Positions 17,812 to 22,187 of a DNA stretch of 22,187 nt are shown here, piece after piece. The notes under the pieces were generated by a model, which ran no database searches, had not been told where the DNA came from, and worked only from the letters and a program-made list of their open reading frames with translations. A program made the position numbers and the translations under genes. Position 1 is the stretch's first letter, and every line of letters starts with the position of its first letter. Source of the stretch: Ophiostoma sp. CBS 140.51 (taxonomy: Eukaryota > Ascomycota > Sordariomycetes > Ophiostomatales > Ophiostomataceae); NCBI GenBank assembly GCA_029298735.1, contig JANSLP010000449.1:1-22187 (forward strand), written 5' to 3'.

Positions 17812-17943
17812 CTGAGGAGAAGCTGGTGGTTAGCTTATCAGTTTGCGACAAAAAAGCCAAGCAAGGGTTCGGTTGTTGTACACAGCAGCGATAGGCGTTG
17901 AAGAAAGAGGGTGGGCAGGGGGAACTAGCTCGTGGCGACTTAC
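17812..17943 (-). other. Likely 5' UTR intron of the Ala-rich gene, 132 nt
   Basis: On the minus strand the donor is GTAAGT (17943-17938), a GCTAAC branch site lies near 17830, and the acceptor is CTCAG ending at 17812. The exon before it is a C/A/T-rich leader. The exon after it runs 60 nt to the ATG at 17751 with no other ATG. Confidence 0.65.
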
Positions 17944-18070
17944 GATGCGATGAGAGAGTATGGTGATGTTGGTGATGCAATGTGAAGAAAAAAATGAAAA
18001 GAAGGAAAAGAGATCGAGATCAGAAGAAAAGGGAAGGAAGAAGAAACGGTTGGAAACAGCCAAGGAGGGG
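17944..18070 (-). promoter_or_regulatory. CT-rich core promoter and leader of the Ala-rich gene
   Basis: The minus strand reads as a long C/T tract (TTCTTCCTTCCCTTTTCTTC and similar) running into a CATCACCAACATCACC leader, then the 5' UTR intron donor. CT-rich tracts just upstream of the start of transcription are typical of strongly expressed filamentous-fungal genes. Confidence 0.45.
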
Positions 18071-18544
18071 GGAAAGTGGAAGAAGAAATACGGGAGGCAG
18101 CCTCCCTGGTTCCTGCCCTCCATTTCCCTTTTCCCTATTTCGTCGTCGTCCCTCGTCGGTCGTTCCTTGCACCCCCGGAACAAAGATAAAGCTTCCCACC
18201 TGCCACCTGCCTCTTGCCGATTGGGATCTGCGCGCCCCAGGTTCATCTCCCATGCGACCCCCTCATGATGTGCAGAAAGAGAAGTTACGGGCAGGAAGAT
18301 ACTATTAAGACTGCTTGTTGCCCGTGAACTGTCGTGCTCTGTCGTGCTTCCGTAAATAGTTTTCATACGACTGTAGTCATCCACCGTAAATTGCCCATTT
18401 CACGGCTTTAATTTTAGGGGGCTTGGGGCTGCTGTGCCTTGGTTTCCTGGTTCGTTCTTTCCCTTCTTTTCCCGTTGTGGTTGTGTTTTGCCAAGATCGC
18501 GCCTTCCCCTCTGACAGCCACGTTGAAATTGCACGAGGAAGGAG

Positions 18545-18563
18545 GGCCTGGCCTGGCCTGGCC
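18545..18563. repeat. GGCCT pentanucleotide tandem
   Basis: About 3.8 copies of GGCCT lie in otherwise unremarkable intergenic DNA. Confidence 0.75.
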
Positions 18564-21500
18564 AACATGCGCCCACCCGCAAAAACAAAGCAGCCAGACA
18601 AACGTGGGACCAAAAGAAGAAGGAACCGGAGTGACAACATCCCTCGAGCGGGTAGTCGCATTCCTGTTCCTTTCTCTTTCTTTCAGTTGCTGCACATACT
18701 GGACGATACCGCGATCGCTCCTTCTTTATTTTTACAACACTTCGTCCCTTGATAAACAAAGAGTAAAAAGGCAGGAACAAACGGGGCGTCCTCCGACCAC
18801 AAGTATCACGTTGGAGTTTTTCCGCTTCGAGGCGGGACCGTAGTTGCCTTCTTCATTTCTATGTCTCTCGAAAAGGAACATCCTCATTCTATTTGCGGCG
18901 TACGCCATATTTCTTTCTATTTGGAAACCTCGTAACCCAGATACAACTCTGACCACCTCTGACAGCCTTATCAGAACGGCAAAACTTGCAGCTGCCGCTC
19001 CGTCCACTGAACTGCCATTGCTGCAGCTTGTTTATTTTGCGGGCTTCTTCACTCTTGCGGCGGCCCTTCCCCTAATTTTGTAAGAGAATCCCTCCTTTCT
19101 GCATTTCACATAAACTACCATCTGACCTCAATCGGACCCTTACTATTTTGGCTGCCTTTTTAGTTGCTTTTCTGCCGTCGCAATCGCTACTTGGGGTGCA
19201 TGAGCCAACCCGCAAATAGCCTAGCCTGTCGCTGTCCACAGCACTCGAACAGGTTCGAGGTTTCGATTTGGGACACTTTTCGATGCATTGACAACTGCAA
19301 GCTAGAGCCAGCCTGCTGATCAAGTGCACAGACCAATTGCGTGACAAGACAAACGATAAACTGCAGACGTGTAGAAATGCGAACATGAAGAAATACAAGT
19401 GCAAGAAAGTCGATGGAAATTACCTGTAACAGGTGTGTTGGTCGTGGGACTATTTTGTGCTAAACGAGACCAAACGACACAATAAGCCCGCCGAAGTTAC
19501 AGCATGCAGACAACATGCACCTACTACTTGGACGTTTGTGCGGCACTGCGCTGCTTTTGGAACACGAGGTGTGCCATGTGGTCGTTCTTATCTCGAAGGA
19601 GGGGGAAGAAAGCCTGTCTGGAATGATATTTCCGTCACCTTTGTCACAAAAATCATGTGCAAATATGACCACAATAATCGAGACCTCTCACATTCTAGAA
19701 CGAGGAGCTGGCCACGGTACGAGTGCGGTGTGCAAGGTGCATCGCCCGTCGTACAGCATGATTACTACCATATGCCGTCATTGTGCTTTTCTTTTGCTGC
19801 TTTTCTTCTTGCTTGTGCTGCCAAAAGCTCCGCACAAGCTTTTTGTCAGCTTCTGTCCAATGGCAGGAGGAGGAAGCACCACTCCTTCCCTTTGGTTCCT
19901 GAATGGGAATTAACATAAAGGGACAGGCATGGGAGATGGACATTATAAAATACTTTTCTCTGGGAGGTTTCGGATGTACAGCTGGACAGTGAATCGTAAC
20001 AGATATGCACGAAAGCATGTCGAGGGGCACTGTGGTCGTGTCAAGGCAACCCGACTGGGAATCTTTCCTGGCTTGAGGTCGGCCGCTGAACCCGTCGTTG
20101 ACATAGATATCACGGACACAAGCTGTAAAGAAATGTTGACTCGACACTGCAGGCACCTAAAAAAAACCCTCGCATACCACTGTTCACCTTGTTGGCTAGA
20201 AACATGCGTCGCTTAATGTTCCTTTCTCTTCCATCAACCAACCCTCGAGAAAGGTCACCACGACGAGCTCAAGCTTCGATAAGATAGCAAGAACTGGTGG
20301 GGATAGGATGGGTAAACATTCTGGATAGGTCAACAGAAAGCCGTCCCGGGAAAGAACAGAAAACGAGAATCAAAAGACAACGGAGAAAGGAAATAAGGAC
20401 GACAACAAGAAAGAACCGAGCCAGTAAGAAATTTGAATTTCAAATATAAAACAACGCAAATTAATAAATAAATAAAAAAACGCAAAAATGACACGAAAAC
20501 ACGGGGAGACGGAAGCAGATAGCCTACTCTACGTACATTTTCGCAGAGTTTTCGCCCATGGCTACCCAAAGACCCTCAAAGAGCCCTCTATTGCCCACTG
20601 TTGACTTACACATGGGCACACAGCTTTACCGTGTGACAATGTCCGTGTTAGAGTCCGCCCGAGAAATACCAGCTTGGTACTGAGTAGTGTGAGTTTTACA
20701 CAGTGGCCCTCGGTAAACAGCGCATTCCCCCTCACAAACGGTATTTTTGTATTTAAATTTTCGCGTAGCTGTCTCCATATCACGAAAATATACCGTGACG
20801 AACCGTGGGACGAGGGGGAAAAGAACAGGAGAGAAACAGCGAGAGAATAAGAGAATGCCAAAAAGTGAGAGAAAAAAAGCAAATGAGAAAATTACTTATT
20901 CAGGCAGGCTTCCGTTTCTTACGAAAAAGAAGGAAAATGTCTCAATTCTTGGAAAGGAAGAAAGGAAGAATGTGACGATTTGGAACTTCAAATTGAAGCA
21001 GGCTCGCTGTTCTCTATTTTGAATATTTTCTGTCGTTCCGATTCTTTTTCTGCCACCAAAAGCCAACATCAACGACGACAACAAAGAACATGTGACGACT
21101 TCTCGACAAAGGCATCCTGAGATGGATGTCTTCATACGATCACCGACAAACATTTAGCTGTCCTGTCCCGACCACGACTTGACCCAAGCAAGACATGCTG
21201 GCCGACTGCAAATTCAAAGACGACGACCTGTGTTGCCGAGTTCCAGCCTCGCGTCACTCCACGATCTCATATCGATACCGATTACCGATAACGAATACAT
21301 CTCACGATACAGCAGTCAACGACAATGGAAGCTTGATGGGCAAACGACATGCAGTAGTTTTTCGATCTCAACTTCTTCGGCAAGAGATTATTGACTAGTA
21401 CGATCATACTAGCGGTGCCGTGACTTTCTCACAAACCCGACGACAATCTTGATATCACGACAGCTCGAGCAACCGAAGATTGAAACAAGGACAACAATCA

Positions 21501-22057
21501 TTGGGCGGCACAGATCTAGGCCGAGGAAGAAACAGAGCCGGCAGAAACACATCGCGACTTTGGTTCACCGCCCTCGACACCCAGAGCACACACATCATAT
21601 CGGAACCTTTCATCTCCCAAGACGGCAAGTCGGCAGGATGACCGACGGATGACGGTTAAGGAAAGGGAAACTGGCACAAAATATTCACCGGGGCCCTGCC
21701 GACCGCCCAGCAAACGACAATCGGGGCCTCCCCGATACCCTCGCCGAGTTTTGTCACAACAATTACGAAAACGACACTTCAGAATGACATTTGGGAACGA
21801 CAAATCGGCCACGATACGAGGTGCATACCCAACACCAAACTAGATGCACATCTAGATACACGACGACGATCCTCCACCATCTCTTTCGCTCCGATTTGGA
21901 TTTCTTGCTTTTTGTCGACCCCTTCACCGACCTTTTCACCTTCTTTTGGCACATTTCGTTTTGCCATTCTGCCCACTGTGGTGGCCTCGATCCTGGTCTC
22001 GATTCAATTGCCGAATGGGGCACTTTACACTCACAGTACAGAAAAAACCCGCCCGCG

Positions 22058-22082
22058 GCCAGGGCGGCGCGGCCGCCCTGGC
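22058..22082. repeat. Perfect 11-bp GC-rich inverted repeat, 3-nt loop
   Basis: GCCAGGGCGGC (22058-22068) and its exact complement GCCGCCCTGGC (22072-22082) flank a GCG loop. The stem is nearly all G/C, so it would be very stable in RNA. If it lies in a 5' leader, it could hinder scanning ribosomes. Confidence 0.85.
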
Positions 22083-22090
22083 ACTAACGT

Positions 22091-22117
22091 TTTTATTTTA
22101 TTTTATTTTATTTTTTT
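22091..22117. repeat. TTTTA pentanucleotide repeat with T-tract
   Basis: Four perfect TTTTA units (22091-22110) run into a seven-T tract. It begins 9 bp after the GC hairpin. Confidence 0.85.
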
Positions 22118-22187
22118 CAAACCGAAACCAACGCCAACGCAATAACCGATCACCGTTCTCGGCCGCAAATTTTTTCTCACTGGCGCC

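Larger units (their letters stand above)
18071..22187. other. Gene-free interval of about 4.1 kb
   Basis: No frame here has an ATG start together with a recognisable domain. Several open frames of 80-160 codons overlap each other on both strands, which is what chance gives. The left part holds distal promoter sequence of the Ala-rich gene. From about 21050 the plus strand is rich in CGACGACAA/ACGACA strings and short C/A-rich leaders, which looks like a long 5' leader of a rightward gene beginning beyond 22187. A GC-rich hairpin and a TTTTA repeat lie at 22058-22117. Confidence 0.55.

Noticed and set aside
19245..19275. GGTTCGAGG-like string resembling a tRNA T-arm box
   Set aside because: No matching acceptor stem, D-arm or anticodon arm could be folded around it.
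19433..20156. Overlapping open frames of 130-160 codons on both strands, one with a hydrophobic stretch
   Set aside because: Three frames overlap, two start at non-ATG codons, and none has a family motif or splice signals. This fits chance.
20600..20800. Short imperfect inverted repeats (for example ACGGTATTTTTGT against ACGAAAATATACCGT) that might be ends of a small transposon
   Set aside because: The arms are short and mismatched, I found no target-site duplication, and there is no second copy in the window.
22058..22117. GC hairpin followed by a T-rich run, resembling a bacterial intrinsic terminator
   Set aside because: All genes here are eukaryotic, with introns and polyadenylation-type 3' ends. 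The likeness is coincidental, so it is listed only as an inverted repeat and a TTTTA repeat.

Overview
The window looks like nuclear DNA from a filamentous ascomycete (Pezizomycotina, most likely a Sordariomycete). The evidence is short GT-AG introns with GCTAAC/ACTAAC branch points, a 2EXR-domain protein of the kind expanded in these fungi, clear eukaryotic proteins (Rad4/XPC, PTPA, a SET-domain protein), CT-rich leaders and long low-complexity coding stretches. I cannot name the species. No rRNA, tRNA, CRISPR array or intact transposon was found.

Layout, left to right. 175-2274 (-) is a 699-residue 2EXR-domain protein with a TATA box and two tiny upstream ORFs in its leader. 2275-6676 is about 4.4 kb without a supported gene; it holds a 10-bp minisatellite and strong purine/pyrimidine strand bias. 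6677-8299 (-) encodes a disordered, Gln/Ser-rich protein whose start codon is unresolved. 9215-9502 (+) is a small single-pass membrane protein. 9614-10663 (-) is a SET-domain protein with an RG-rich N-terminus. 11220-14261 (+) is a Rad4/XPC DNA-damage recognition protein with one 57-nt intron. 14791-16509 (+) is a PP2A activator (PTPA/Rrd family) with a Pro/Gly/Ala-rich tail. 17132-17751 (-) is an Ala/Pro/Glu-rich protein of 150 residues; its first coding exon is only 13 nt and it has a likely 5' UTR intron up to 17943. From there to 22187 is about 4.2 kb with no convincing gene. That stretch probably holds promoter and long leader sequence, possibly for a rightward gene beyond the window.

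The genes do not form a pathway cluster. The most notable arrangement is the divergent SET-domain/RAD4 pair, which shares a 556-bp intergenic region containing CACGTG, TGACGT-type and CGCGAAA-type sites. The next promoter (PTPA) again pairs CACGTG with TTGACGTT, so co-regulation of neighbours is possible but unproven. I see no strong sign of a new defence, mobile or biosynthetic system. The points most worth checking are corrected gene models, the shared promoter motifs, the atypical SET motif and the long gene-free tracts.
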